Positions 52,058 to 61,641 are shown, counted from the stretch's first letter. The stretch: DNA of 64,000 nt from Salinimicrobium nanhaiense (GCA_012038135.1 JAAVJQ010000007.1:152467-216466); one strand, 5' to 3'. Notes: generated from the letters alone by a model not told the origin. Made by a program: numbers and translations.

Positions 52058-52514
52058 ATCGCATAAGCGACATATTGCCAAGACCATTACCTGGAGGATC
52101 GTAGGGACACTGGATACAATTCTTCTGGCATGGCTGATTTCCGGTAATCCCGTTATGGGATTAAAAATAGGATTTGCAGAGGTCATTACAAAAATGGTGC
52201 TTTATTATTTTCATGAGAGATTATGGTTTAAGGGAGAACTTAAAATTCCTGCCGGCAAGTGGTCCAGTAGAAAAAGACATATTGCCAAAACAATTTCGTG
52301 GCGAATTGTAGGCACCATGGATACGATGGCTCTTGCCTGGATCATCACCGGAAATCCAATAACCGGATTTAAGATTGGATTAGCAGAGGTCATCACCAAA
52401 ATGATCCTTTACTATCTTCATGAACGTACCTGGTATAAAGTCGACTACGGACTCCCGGGGCGAAGGAGTAAGGATGAGCCAATTATGAAAATTAAAGAAC
52501 AGTTGAAGAGGTGA
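52047..52514 (+). CDS. Membrane protein with two tandem DUF2061 domains, copy 1
   Basis: The 155-residue protein contains two repeats of about 60 residues. Each has the DUF2061 pattern: HIAKTITWRIVGTLDTILLA with GFAEVITKMVLYYFHERLW, then HIAKTISWRIVGTMDTMALA with GLAEVITKMILYYLHERTW. Each repeat has two hydrophobic helices, giving four in total. The start overlaps cysQ by 11 bases in both copies of the module, so the two are translationally coupled. A role in transport or scaffolding for sulfate activation is possible but only inferred. The stop codon lies at the edge of a repeat array. Confidence 0.85.
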   Translation: MKDKSHKRHIAKTITWRIVGTLDTILLAWLISGNPVMGLKIGFAEVITKMVLYYFHERLWFKGELKIPAGKWSSRKRHIAKTISWRIVGTMDTMALAWIITGNPITGFKIGLAEVITKMILYYLHERTWYKVDYGLPGRRSKDEPIMKIKEQLKR

Positions 52515-52612
52515 CTTGGAGACGAGGGGACTGAGAGACTGGGGGACGAGGAGACTTGGAGACTTGGAGACGAGGAGACTGGGCGACTTTGGGACTTTGG
52601 GACTGGGAGAGG
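52515..52612. repeat. Short tandem repeats of GACTTGGA/GACGAGGA/GACTGGGA type (module 1)
   Basis: Immediately after the DUF2061 stop, eight- to nine-base units beginning GACTTGGA, GACGAGG or GACTGGG follow each other for about 100 bases. The same array type begins at the same point in the second module (63008-63092). Confidence 0.85.
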
Positions 52613-52664
52613 ATGAAAATTTTATAAAAGTTTAGTAATCAAAATTATAATTACCAATTAGAAG

Positions 52665-52678
52665 TCCCCTTTAGGGGA
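52665..52678. repeat. Small intergenic palindrome TCCCCTTTAGGGGA
   Basis: A perfect six-base inverted repeat with a two-base loop is followed by GGGGTA. This kind of sequence is a common dispersed intergenic element in Bacteroidota. Confidence 0.5.
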
Positions 52679-52710
52679 TTTAGGGGTAGAAAGCCGGAAA
52701 AAGAAATCCC

Positions 52711-52788
52711 TATTAACGAAATAACCAATTATCGAATCACGATTTAACGATTCCCGAATTAACCAATCACCAATTAACCAATTAACCA
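52711..52788. repeat. Octamer repeats (ATTAACCA/TTTAACGA type) before cysC copy 1
   Basis: Units such as ATTAACGAAATAACCAATT, TTTAACGATTCCCGA and AATTAACCA run up to the ATG of cysC. The last units read ATTAACCAATTAACCAATG and include the start codon. Confidence 0.7.
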
Positions 52789-53379
52789 ATGCCCAACATT
52801 ATAAAACATAAATACCACATTTCCCGGCAGGACCGAAACCGGCAGAACAATCATGGTTCCTTTGTGCTTTGGTTTACAGGACTGTCAGGTTCGGGAAAAT
52901 CGACCATCGCCAGCAAATTGGAACAACGCCTTTTTAAAGAAGGAGTAAAAACCTATGCTCTGGACGGTGACAATATCCGCAGTGGATTAAACAAAGGTCT
53001 GAAATTTACCAGGGAAGACCGTTTAGAGAACAACCGGAGGATTGCCGAAGTCGCCAAATTATTCATGGATGCAGGAATGATTACTATCACGGCCTTTATT
53101 TCTCCTTTAAAAGAAGACCGGGAGCAGGCAAAGGAGATTATTGGAAAGGACAATTTCCTCGAAATTTATGTGAACACTCCTCTTGAGATCTGTGAAGAAA
53201 GAGATGTGAAAGGATTTTACGAAAAAGCCAGGAACGGAGAGATTAAAAATTTCACGGGAATAAGTTCTCCTTACGAGGCTCCGGACTCACCAGATTTTGA
53301 AATCAAAACGGAAGAAGAATCTGTAGAGGAAGCTGTGGAGAGGCTGCTAAAATACCTTGAACATAAAATGAAACTATAA
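52789..53379 (+). CDS. cysC: Adenylylsulfate kinase, copy 1
   Basis: This 196-residue APS kinase has the P-loop [13 protein letters not shown], the LDGDNIRSGLNKGLKF region, REDRLENNRRIAEVAKL, TAFISPLKEDR and a lid segment FTGISSPYEAPDSPD. It phosphorylates APS to PAPS. It forms a tight unit with cysD (stop and start overlap as TAATG). A second copy lies at 63263. Confidence 0.95.
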   Translation: MPNIIKHKYHISRQDRNRQNNHGSFVLWFTGLSGSGKSTIASKLEQRLFKEGVKTYALDGDNIRSGLNKGLKFTREDRLENNRRIAEVAKLFMDAGMITITAFISPLKEDREQAKEIIGKDNFLEIYVNTPLEICEERDVKGFYEKARNGEIKNFTGISSPYEAPDSPDFEIKTEEESVEEAVERLLKYLEHKMKL

Positions 53380-54284
53380 TGAGTAAATATTTCCTGAATT
53401 ACCTTGACGAACTGGAATCGGAAGCAATTTTTATACTAAGGGAAGTCTGGGCTCAATTTGAAAACCCCGTGATTCTCTTTTCAGGGGGAAAGGACTCCAT
53501 TCTTGTGACGCACCTGGCCAAAAAAGCTTTTTACCCCGCTAAAATACCTTTTGCTTTACTACACGTGGACACCGGTCATAACTTTCCTGAAACCATTCAA
53601 TTCAGAGACGAGCTGGTAAAGGAGCTGGGAGTGAAACTAATTGTTGGTTCTGTTCAGGAGTCGATCAATGAAGGAAGAGTTGCTGAAGAAAGAGGGAAGA
53701 ATGCCACCCGTAATGCCTTACAGATCACCACCCTATTAGATACTATTGAAGAGCATAAGATTGACTGCGCTATTGGCGGAGGAAGGAGAGATGAAGAAAA
53801 GGCAAGAGCAAAGGAACGCTTCTTTTCTCACCGCAATGATTTCGGGGAATGGGACCCAAAAAATCAGCGACCGGAGTTATGGAATCTGCTCAACGGAAAG
53901 CACTTTGAAGGAGAACATTTCCGTGCTTTCCCCATAAGCAACTGGACCGAGATGGACGTGTGGAACTATATTAAAAGAGAAAATATAAAAATTCCTTCGC
54001 TATACATCGCCCATGAGCGGGAAGTGGTGTGGAGAAACAATTCCTGGATACCCGTTTCTGAATTCCTGAAGCTTGAAGAGGGAGAGAAAGCCGAAAAGAA
54101 AAAAATTCGTTTTAGAACTTTAGGTGATATTACTATTACCGGCGGAATAGAATCTGAAGCAGATACCTTAGAGAAAATTGTACAGGAAGTCTCGGCTATG
54201 CGTAAAACAGAAAGAGGGGATAGGAGTGATGATAAGCGGAGTGAGACGGCGATGGAGGATCGTAAAAAACAAGGCTACTTTTAA
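53379..54284 (+). CDS. cysD: Sulfate adenylyltransferase small subunit, copy 1
   Basis: The 301-residue PP-loop ATPase has the SGGKDS motif (FSGGKDSILVTHLAKKA), LLHVDTGHNFPETIQFRDEL, GGGRRDEEKARAKERFFS and the C-terminal IRFRTLGDITITGGIES. With CysN it makes APS from sulfate and ATP. The tail after residue 285 is highly charged. The gene is intact here; its second copy is cut by an insertion element at the right window edge. Confidence 0.95.
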   Translation: MSKYFLNYLDELESEAIFILREVWAQFENPVILFSGGKDSILVTHLAKKAFYPAKIPFALLHVDTGHNFPETIQFRDELVKELGVKLIVGSVQESINEGRVAEERGKNATRNALQITTLLDTIEEHKIDCAIGGGRRDEEKARAKERFFSHRNDFGEWDPKNQRPELWNLLNGKHFEGEHFRAFPISNWTEMDVWNYIKRENIKIPSLYIAHEREVVWRNNSWIPVSEFLKLEEGEKAEKKKIRFRTLGDITITGGIESEADTLEKIVQEVSAMRKTERGDRSDDKRSETAMEDRKKQGYF

Positions 54285-54297
54285 ACGCGAATTAAAG

Positions 54298-54315
54298 AAA
54301 CGAATTGTCGCGAAT
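54298..54315 (+). repeat. Left inverted repeat around the GxxExxY gene
   Basis: AAACGAATTGTCGCGAAT is matched, with one mismatch, by the reverse complement of 54721-54738. A degenerate second copy (AAACGCGAATTAAAG) lies directly upstream. Confidence 0.7.
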
Positions 54316-54338
54316 TAAAGCAAATTACCGCGAAAGGT

Positions 54339-54731
54339 ATGGTTGAGAAAATCCTATATAAAGAAGAAAGTTATAAAATCATTGGAGCTTGTATGAAGGT
54401 GCACCGTGGACTTGGGTCCGGTTTTCTTGAATCGGTTTATGAAGAAGCTCTGGAACAAGAATTTAAAGTCGCAGGGATTCCTTTCGAACGCCAGGTAAAA
54501 CTGAATATCTTCTATGAGGATAGAAAACTGAAGAAATACTTTATAGCTGATTTCGTTTGCTTTGATAAAATTGTTCTGGAGATAAAGTCGGTCAAATATG
54601 TCCCTGTAGCTTTCCTTTCACAATTAAATAATTATTTAGCTGCTACCCGAAAAGAACTTGGTATTCTTGTGAATTTTGGCACTACCTCCTTAACTTATAA
54701 AAGAATTGTTAATACAACCCATTCGCGATAA
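54339..54731 (+). CDS. GxxExxY protein (PD-(D/E)XK-like fold)
   Basis: This 130-residue protein matches the GxxExxY family: GACMKVHRGLGSGFLESVYEEAL, then LKKYFIADFVCFDKIVLEIKSV, with the D-x-E-x-K-like catalytic arrangement (ADFVC...LEIK) of the nuclease superfamily. No function has been proven for the family. It is inserted between cysD and cysN, which are normally adjacent. Its last codons and stop are part of the right inverted repeat, which suggests that gene and repeats moved together. Confidence 0.88.
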   Translation: MVEKILYKEESYKIIGACMKVHRGLGSGFLESVYEEALEQEFKVAGIPFERQVKLNIFYEDRKLKKYFIADFVCFDKIVLEIKSVKYVPVAFLSQLNNYLAATRKELGILVNFGTTSLTYKRIVNTTHSR

Positions 54732-54738
54732 TTCGTTT
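54721..54738 (-). repeat. Right inverted repeat around the GxxExxY gene
   Basis: ATTCGCGATAATTCGTTT is the inverted partner of 54298-54315. It contains the stop codon of the GxxExxY gene (54729-54731). A further AATTCGCGATAATTAG copy follows directly. Confidence 0.7.
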
Positions 54739-54764
54739 AGAAATTCGCGATAATTAGTGACATA

Positions 54765-56021
54765 ATGCAAATAGACAATAATCAATTATTACGTTTCACT
54801 ACCGCCGGCTCTGTCGATGACGGCAAATCCACTTTAATTGGCCGCCTGTTATACGATTCCAAATCTATCTTTGAAGACCAGCTGGAATCGGTCAGTGCTA
54901 CAAGTGCTAAAAAGGGACACAAAGGTGTGGATCTTGCTCTGTTTACAGATGGTTTAAGGGATGAAAGAGAGCAGGGGATCACTATTGATGTAGCTTACAG
55001 GTACTTTACCACTCCGAAGAGGAAGTTTATTATTGCCGACACACCCGGACATATCCAATATACCCGGAATATGGTCACCGGTGCATCCACGGCTAATGCT
55101 GCAGTGATATTAATTGATGCCCGACACGGAGTGATCGAGCAGACAAAAAGGCATTCTTTTATTGCTTCTTTACTGAACATCCCACATCTAATTGTATGTA
55201 TTAATAAAATGGACCTGGTAGAATATTCTGAAGAAAGGTTTAATGAAATTGTTGGGCAATTCGAGGAATTTTCCTCAAAACTGCTCATGAAAGATGTACG
55301 GTTTATTCCAATAAGTGCTTTAGATGGAGACAATGTAGTTAACCGCTCTAAAAACATGGATTGGTATCAGGGAGGAACATTATTGAATATTCTTGAAACT
55401 TTGCATATTAGTAGTGATATTAATAAGATAGATGCACGTTTCCCGGTACAGACTGTCCTTAGACCACAAAGTGAGGAGCATCGGGATTATAGGGGATATG
55501 CGGGCAGAGTAGCCAGCGGAATTTACAGAGTGGGAGATGAAGTAGCTATATTGCCCTCTGGCTTTACCTCCAGGATAAAGTCACTTAACACGGGAGAGCA
55601 CGAGGTGCAGGAAGCTTATGCTCCTATGTCCATAGCCATGACCTTGGAAGATGATATTGATGTGAGCAGGGGAGATATGATTGTAAGAGTGAATAACCAA
55701 CCCGAACCTTTACAAGAGTTCGATGTGATGCTCTGCTGGTTAAATGATGACGCAGCCAAACCCAGAGCAAAATATTCGCTCATGCATACCACCAATGAAC
55801 AAAGAGCAATGATCAAAGAAGTGGTATATAAGATTGACATCAATACCTACGACAGGATAACCGATGACAAGAATTTGTCTCGAAATGACATTGCACGGGT
55901 GAAATTGAGGTGTACAAGGCCTGTCATGCTCGATTCTTATAGAGATAATCGAAATACCGGCAGTGTTATCCTTATTGACGAAATGACAAATGAGACAGTT
56001 GCGGCAGGAATGATAATCTAG
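54765..56021 (+). CDS. cysN: Sulfate adenylyltransferase GTPase subunit
   Basis: The 418-residue EF-Tu-like GTPase has the G1 loop AGSVDDGKSTLIGRLLYD, the G3 motif ADTPGHIQYTRNM, the G4 motif INKMD and the beta-barrel domains to the end (ETVAAGMII). It lacks a C-terminal kinase domain, in agreement with a separate cysC. It drives sulfate adenylation with CysD. It is separated from cysD by the GxxExxY insertion. No second copy is within the window. Confidence 0.95.
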   Translation: MQIDNNQLLRFTTAGSVDDGKSTLIGRLLYDSKSIFEDQLESVSATSAKKGHKGVDLALFTDGLRDEREQGITIDVAYRYFTTPKRKFIIADTPGHIQYTRNMVTGASTANAAVILIDARHGVIEQTKRHSFIASLLNIPHLIVCINKMDLVEYSEERFNEIVGQFEEFSSKLLMKDVRFIPISALDGDNVVNRSKNMDWYQGGTLLNILETLHISSDINKIDARFPVQTVLRPQSEEHRDYRGYAGRVASGIYRVGDEVAILPSGFTSRIKSLNTGEHEVQEAYAPMSIAMTLEDDIDVSRGDMIVRVNNQPEPLQEFDVMLCWLNDDAAKPRAKYSLMHTTNEQRAMIKEVVYKIDINTYDRITDDKNLSRNDIARVKLRCTRPVMLDSYRDNRNTGSVILIDEMTNETVAAGMII

Positions 56022-56067
56022 ACGGAGGAAATCCGCGTAATCAGATAAAATCCGCGCAATCCTTTAA

Positions 56068-57057
56068 TTAGATTTTCAGAATTTTCCTTAGTAAACCAAG
56101 AGTTCCGGGCTTTTCCCTATGGAAATTTTTTGCAAAATCCTCTTCATAAACTGGAATTCTTCCAAACTTTGTCCTCCTGGAAGCCTCTTCCTTATCCTGA
56201 TCAAAAATAGACTTTAAGAATTCCTCCAGGGTTTCCTCCTTCAGGTTTTCAGGGATTTTGTTCCCGGGGAAGGGAGACTCATTTATCATTTGAACTGCCA
56301 GCTCATCATTTTGATCAATTTCTTTCACTCTCTCTACAACCTCGTCAAAAGTTTTAAATTCATGACAGTTAATCAGAGAATTAGGATTAAAATCTTTGGC
56401 TACCTCAGGATTTCCCCAGTAAATAGGAATGGTATTGGTGATATAGGAGTGCATTAGTTTTTCTGTGGTATAGCCGGGAGACGAGGAATTTTCGAAAGCT
56501 ATGGAAAATTTAAATTTTGACTGAAATTCTAATTTGGTGTACATCCAGTCTTCGGTAAATCTGCCGCCAATATCCATTGAAGTATTATTGAGATGCTTTC
56601 CCGGAGACATGACTTCCTTATAATTACTTAAAAGATGAAAAAATTGATCTCTGGCAGGATCTGCCTGTGAATTGGAATAAATGAAGTTACAGAAAAATTC
56701 CTTTTTTTGAATATCTTCTATTGTAAAGGATTTGTGCTTCAGGAGCTTTCCAAATTGATCCGGAATTAATGCAAAATTAGGATATCTTAAATACCGGTCT
56801 CCGAGGTCCAGATAACTGAATCCTATTCCGTAATCACAGAGATTGAAATCCGGGATCAGATTTTCACCGGTGTAATAGATCTTCACCGGGTTTTTATACT
56901 TCAGAAAATCTCGGCCATGGCAGGAATAAATAAGGTAATCTGGATCTTTCGGATCAAGAATAATCTCATAGTGCCTGCTTAAAAGGTCATGCAAATAATT
57001 ATTGGCTGGATCAAAACCTTCATAAAAATCGGAGTACCATAATTTTATTTTCTTCAT
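56068..57057 (-). CDS. GT10-family (fucosyltransferase-like) glycosyltransferase
   Basis: The preferred start at 57057 gives 329 residues beginning MKKIKLWYSDFYEG. An upstream ATG at 57081 adds eight residues. The GT10 signature is complete: FKFSIAFENSSSPGYTTEKL followed by TNTIPIYWGNPEVAKDFNPNSLIN, the donor-binding region of alpha-1,3-fucosyltransferases. It probably adds a deoxyhexose to a surface glycan. It is the only gene on the minus strand within the polysaccharide locus, and its neighbours are divergent or convergent to it. Confidence 0.85.
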   Translation of the reverse strand: MKKIKLWYSDFYEGFDPANNYLHDLLSRHYEIILDPKDPDYLIYSCHGRDFLKYKNPVKIYYTGENLIPDFNLCDYGIGFSYLDLGDRYLRYPNFALIPDQFGKLLKHKSFTIEDIQKKEFFCNFIYSNSQADPARDQFFHLLSNYKEVMSPGKHLNNTSMDIGGRFTEDWMYTKLEFQSKFKFSIAFENSSSPGYTTEKLMHSYITNTIPIYWGNPEVAKDFNPNSLINCHEFKTFDEVVERVKEIDQNDELAVQMINESPFPGNKIPENLKEETLEEFLKSIFDQDKEEASRRTKFGRIPVYEEDFAKNFHREKPGTLGLLRKILKI

Positions 57058-57510
57058 TAGCCGTAGAGTTTCCAATTTCAAATCTACTTAAATATGTTCT
57101 TTAATAAACCAGGATAAGTACTTTTTGGTTCCTAGAAGTCTTGGTTTCTGGCTCTTGAAGCGAAGCAGTCCAGATTCTTTTTCCTCTACACTAGTAATTT
57201 AAAATCATTGTTGTCCGATTAGAAAATAGGGAATTAATGAAAACCCGTGCTAGTGCTGGTCCAAAACCTTCTTTATCTATTTGAGGGGGTGGTTTCGTTT
57301 TTGAGAATTTCTTATAGTTTACCAAACAAAGTACATTTTAGCGTATTAACTTTTCATACCCCAATATAGAAGTCTTGGCTCTAGGCTCTAGAAGCCTGCC
57401 TTGCCGGCCAGGTAGGCAGAGCGGTCTGAAGTCTTTTCCCGAACGTTAATGATTTAAAATTAATACATTCGTAAAATATAAATAAATTCAGTAAAACAGG
57501 TGAATTTTAC
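57058..57510. other. Intergenic region with a GC-rich palindrome and related repeats
   Basis: About 450 bases between divergent genes. A 24-base imperfect palindrome (57394-57417, GCCTGCCTTGCC with GGCCAGGTAGGC) stands in A/T-rich surroundings. The sequence AGAAGTCTTGGCTCT-AGGCTCTAGAAGC around it has a related copy at about 57133-57170 (AGAAGTCTTGGTTTCTGGCTC). These look like dispersed intergenic repeats. The promoters of both neighbouring genes must also be here. Confidence 0.55.
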
Positions 57511-58947
57511 ATGTCCTTAAAAAGAAAAGCCGCCCTTAGTCTGGTTTGGACTTTCACGCAACAGTTCGGAAATCAGCTTATAGGTTTTATAGTTTCTCTT
57601 GTCCTGGCCCGGATTTTATTACCTTCAGAATTTGGACTTGTTGGAATGATCGCTGTAGTGGTAGCTGTGGGTAATGCACTTCTGGATGGCGGACTAACCA
57701 AATCTCTTATAAGAGATACCGATTGTGATGAGGTAGATTATTCCACAGTGTTTTTTTTTAATGTTGGAGCCGGGTTAGTAGTGTATGCTTTAGTTTTTCT
57801 TTCAGCCCCCTTTATTGCTGACTTCTATGAACAACCTGTCCTTACTGATATCATCCGGGTATATTGTTTGACAATTGTGATCACTTCATTTTCTGCTGTT
57901 CAGTTGGCCAGACTTACAAAACGAATGGATTTTAAGATCCAGGCACTGATAGCTATTCCCGCGGCAGTGATGGGTGGAGTTGTCGGAATCTGGATGGCTT
58001 TTAGTGGATATGGGGTTTGGAGCCTGGTGTGGAGTGGTATAACTACCGCCGTTGTAAGTACCATTCAGATGTGGTGGTATTCAAGCTGGAAACCCCGTTT
58101 AGTATTTAGCCGGTCCAGGTTCAGCAAACATTTTAATTATGGATATAAATTGACCTTATCTGATCTGCTTAACAGGATCTTTAATAACATTTTTCTTATT
58201 GTTATAGGTAAGTATTTTTCAGCAGCCCAGGTGGGATTTTATACTCGTGCAGAAACTATGAAGCAACTGCCGGTAACCAATATTTCCCGGGCACTGGACA
58301 AAGTGACTTTCCCTTTGTTCGTTTCTATACAGGACGATGAGGTGAGGCTTAAGCGTGTGTATAAGAAATTGATGCTGATGGTGGTTTTTGTTATCTCGCC
58401 GGTGCTCATCTTCCTCGCAGTACTGGCAGAACCGGTTTTTGTTTTCCTGTTTACTGAAAAATGGTTGCCCGCAGTGCCCTATTTTCAAATCCTTTGTGTC
58501 ACCGGAATCCTCTTTCCTCTTCACTCTTACAACCTCACCATTTTGAATGTAAAAGGTAGAAGTGATCTTTTTTTGAAACTTGAAGTAGTTAAGAAAGTAA
58601 TAATTGTAATTACTATAATAATTGCTATTCCCTTTGGGATCATGGCACTGCTGTATGGGCAGGTGGTAATCTCTCTGCTGGCTTTTTTTATCAATGCTCA
58701 TTATACCAGTCGATTTATTTCATATACCGGTTGGGAACAGTTAAAGGATGTGCTTCCAATCATTTCTCTTGCTGTCTTTGGTGGCACCATAATTTTTGTC
58801 CTGGATTGGTTTATAATGCAGGAGCAGTCTAATTTATTACGAATCTTAGCCGGAGTGATTACGGGTTCTTTGGTATATCTAAGCACGGCCTTTATTTTTA
58901 AATTTAGCAGCCTTTTTGAACTATCTAATTTGATCCTAAAACGATGA
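57511..58947 (+). CDS. Lipopolysaccharide/polysaccharide flippase (MOP superfamily, Wzx/WzxC-like)
   Basis: The 478-residue protein has about 12-14 transmembrane segments. It starts with SLKRKAALSLVWTFTQQFGNQ and RILLPSEFGLVGMIAVVVAVGNALLDGGLTKSLI, typical of the WzxC/polysaccharide-exporter group, and carries YFSAAQVGFYTRAETMKQLP in the middle. It moves lipid-linked repeat units across the inner membrane. It overlaps the aminotransferase gene by four bases (ATGA). Confidence 0.92.
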   Translation: MSLKRKAALSLVWTFTQQFGNQLIGFIVSLVLARILLPSEFGLVGMIAVVVAVGNALLDGGLTKSLIRDTDCDEVDYSTVFFFNVGAGLVVYALVFLSAPFIADFYEQPVLTDIIRVYCLTIVITSFSAVQLARLTKRMDFKIQALIAIPAAVMGGVVGIWMAFSGYGVWSLVWSGITTAVVSTIQMWWYSSWKPRLVFSRSRFSKHFNYGYKLTLSDLLNRIFNNIFLIVIGKYFSAAQVGFYTRAETMKQLPVTNISRALDKVTFPLFVSIQDDEVRLKRVYKKLMLMVVFVISPVLIFLAVLAEPVFVFLFTEKWLPAVPYFQILCVTGILFPLHSYNLTILNVKGRSDLFLKLEVVKKVIIVITIIIAIPFGIMALLYGQVVISLLAFFINAHYTSRFISYTGWEQLKDVLPIISLAVFGGTIIFVLDWFIMQEQSNLLRILAGVITGSLVYLSTAFIFKFSSLFELSNLILKR

Positions 58948-60020
58948 TCAACGTTACCAAAACCTTTCTTCCTCCCCTTGAGGAATATCAAAAATACCTG
59001 GAACAGATCTGGGGTTCGAATCAAATCGCCAATGGAGGGAAGCTCTGGTATGAGTTACAGGCAAAGCTGAAGGAATATCTTGATTCTCCAGATCTAATTC
59101 TTACTGCCAATGGTACCCTTCCTTTACAGATCGCCTTGAAGGTATTGGCCGGAAACGGAGAAGTCATTACAACCCCTTTTAGCTATGTAGCCACAACAGC
59201 AGCTATAATCTGGGAAAATTGTACGCCTGTTTTCGTAGATATTCATCCTGAATATTTAACCATAGATGAAACAAAGATAGAAGCTGCTATTACAGAAAAG
59301 ACCACTGCTATCCTTGCAACTCATGTCTTCGGAAATCCCTGTAACGTGGAAGAGATGGATAGAATTGCGAAGAAGCATGGGCTAAAGGTGATCTATGATG
59401 CAGCGCACTGCTTCGGAGTAAAATATAAAGGTCAGTCAATCTTTAATTTTGGAGATGTGAGCACCTGTAGTTTTCATGCCACTAAAATATTCCATACGGG
59501 AGAGGGAGGTGCTATGTTTTGTAAAGATCCTGAACTATTCAAAAAGCTGTTTTATAGCCATAATTTTGGTCACAAAGGGGAATCAGAGTTTTATGGCTTG
59601 GGAATTAATGCTAAGATGAGTGAGCTGCAGGTTGCAATGGGATTAGCGGTTTTACCCTATGTAGATTCCGATATTAAACAAAGAAAAACGGTCTATGACT
59701 TTTACAAAGAAGCTCTTACAGACACACAGCTTAACACGTTCAAGCTTCGTGATGGGGTAGAATGGAACTACAGCTATTTTCCGGTAATCTTTTCTGATGA
59801 AAAGCAACTTTTAAAAGCACAGAAGGCTCTGAATGAAAAAGAGATATTCCCAAGGCGGTATTTTTATCCTTCCTTAAGCTCTCTGCCCTATATTAAGAAG
59901 TTGCCCGGTTTAGAAAATTCGGAATCAATTTCCCGAAGAATTCTGTGTCTTCCTTTTTATGCAGATCTAAAACCTGAACAGTTAAAAGAAATCACCAGCA
60001 TATTAATTGCTTCTCAATAA
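58944..60020 (+). CDS. DegT/DnrJ/EryC1/StrS-family sugar aminotransferase
   Basis: This 358-residue PLP enzyme has TANGTLPLQIALKVL, FVDIHPEYLTID, VIYDAAHCFGVKY and the PLP lysine in FHATKIFHTGEGGAM. The LGINAKMSELQVAMGL segment is also typical. Such enzymes make amino sugars from keto sugars for surface glycans. It forms an operon with the flippase before it and the membrane protein after it. Confidence 0.92.
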   Translation: MINVTKTFLPPLEEYQKYLEQIWGSNQIANGGKLWYELQAKLKEYLDSPDLILTANGTLPLQIALKVLAGNGEVITTPFSYVATTAAIIWENCTPVFVDIHPEYLTIDETKIEAAITEKTTAILATHVFGNPCNVEEMDRIAKKHGLKVIYDAAHCFGVKYKGQSIFNFGDVSTCSFHATKIFHTGEGGAMFCKDPELFKKLFYSHNFGHKGESEFYGLGINAKMSELQVAMGLAVLPYVDSDIKQRKTVYDFYKEALTDTQLNTFKLRDGVEWNYSYFPVIFSDEKQLLKAQKALNEKEIFPRRYFYPSLSSLPYIKKLPGLENSESISRRILCLPFYADLKPEQLKEITSILIASQ

Positions 60021-60033
60021 TTTTAAAGTTAGA

Positions 60034-61641
60034 ATGAAAATCTCACAGATTTTAGAAGGAAGGGAGAAGAGGTTTTTTGCTTATTTATCTCTATTCCTGG
60101 CGATTTCCTTTTTTTTCGCTGCTATCTTTTTCGGACTCGATTTTACTGATAGTTTTTATCACCTGAATCAGGCGCTTCATCCTGCCGGGGACAAACATCT
60201 CTATCCTTTTATGGGTAGTTCTTTGATGATAAAGGGGCTTATCGAATTGTTAGGTCCTGAAATCATTGTTTTACGGTTTACCAATTCCCTTTTGCTCTTA
60301 ATTTCGTTCCTCTTTCCATTCCTCATTTTCAAACCGCAGCTATCCAGAAACAAAATTCTGATCTATTTAGCCTGCGGTCTCATTCTCTTTCTTCCTTTTA
60401 ATGTTAACATCCTGGGCTACGACACCCTCAGCATTCTCTTTCTGTCAATCATCTTTACCATGGCTATTGATCACATCAAAAATCCAAAGTTTTTTAAACT
60501 TCTTTTTCTGTCTGTTTTGTGTTCAGCAGCTGTATTAATAAGGCTACCTAACGTTCTGGTATTACCCATTATATTTTTCTGGTTTCTTATTTTTAGAAAG
60601 ACTTTTCCAAAGACTTTTTTGTACCGCTGGCAGGCGGTGATCTTTCTATTGCTATCACTTTTGGGAGTAGCCGTGGGTTATGCTTCTTATTACAGGAGCT
60701 GGAATTCATTGGTGAGTGCTTCGGCAAATGCAGATTCTCATTTTATTGTGGAACTCCTTAAAAACTATTTTAGGGATGGAATTCAGTTGTTCTTTTTTTT
60801 AAGCTTCATTTTTATTATTTATTACCTGTTTCTAAGGGTGCGAGAAAGGATTTCTAAAGTCTTGACCTATTCCTTTTTTACAGTAATTCTGCTAATCTTT
60901 ATGAGGTATTATGTTCTTCCCACGAAGTACTTATTCAACTATTCCCTTTTTATTTTTGCTATCGTTTTGGCCTTCATAGGGATTCAGCTGTTTTACAGGA
61001 AAAAACAATCGGCATTACAACTTCAGATTTACGTTTTATATTTTCTTTTTCTCTTTATCAATCTCTTTGGCTCAAATACCGGACTGCTCAAAGGCTATTC
61101 ATTGTTTGTCTTGTTCCCATTCGTTTTTAGTATCGGAAATCCGGCAGGTAAAAATTACTGGGCAATACTGCTACTCGTTCTGATCCCATTTGCCTTTGTA
61201 AATAAATTTTACGGGATCTATGAAGACAAAAATTTGCTGTTGCTTAACGAAAAACCAAGACACGAATTACTTTTTCCTATACGTACTCATCAATTGAGAT
61301 CCCAATACCTAAACGAAATAGATGCAGAGGTGACAGAGCTAAGAAAAAAGAATATCAAAGTTTATTTCTATGGGGACAAGAGTCATATTTTCCATTATTT
61401 GTATCCTGAGAAATCCTTAGGAATCGCATCGTTTTTCCAGCCTGTTGACAACCTTAAATTTACTTCTCATGTTCAGGAAGCTCTTTCATTATATGAGGGC
61501 GAAGATATTGCTATTTTTGTAGTAGATTCTTATCCTAACCCTGACACTGAAGTTTCAAGTAAATTTGAAAAAATGCTTTTGAAGTTAAATTTCAAAAAAA
61601 TAGAAAGCTTACCCGGCAAGCTTTACGTCAGCAAGCCCTAA
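60034..61641 (+). CDS. Multi-spanning membrane protein, possible GT-C glycosyltransferase
   Basis: The chosen ATG at 60034 gives 535 residues; a TTG at 60007 is in frame but lies inside the preceding gene. About 11-12 hydrophobic segments are followed by a soluble C-terminal domain of about 120 residues (from about 415). An acidic first loop, FGLDFTDSFYHLN, followed by helices resembles GT-C enzymes that use lipid-linked sugars. It is specific to this locus as far as can be seen. Function as a sugar or phospho-sugar transferase is an inference. Confidence 0.65.
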   Translation: MKISQILEGREKRFFAYLSLFLAISFFFAAIFFGLDFTDSFYHLNQALHPAGDKHLYPFMGSSLMIKGLIELLGPEIIVLRFTNSLLLLISFLFPFLIFKPQLSRNKILIYLACGLILFLPFNVNILGYDTLSILFLSIIFTMAIDHIKNPKFFKLLFLSVLCSAAVLIRLPNVLVLPIIFFWFLIFRKTFPKTFLYRWQAVIFLLLSLLGVAVGYASYYRSWNSLVSASANADSHFIVELLKNYFRDGIQLFFFLSFIFIIYYLFLRVRERISKVLTYSFFTVILLIFMRYYVLPTKYLFNYSLFIFAIVLAFIGIQLFYRKKQSALQLQIYVLYFLFLFINLFGSNTGLLKGYSLFVLFPFVFSIGNPAGKNYWAILLLVLIPFAFVNKFYGIYEDKNLLLLNEKPRHELLFPIRTHQLRSQYLNEIDAEVTELRKKNIKVYFYGDKSHIFHYLYPEKSLGIASFFQPVDNLKFTSHVQEALSLYEGEDIAIFVVDSYPNPDTEVSSKFEKMLLKLNFKKIESLPGKLYVSKP

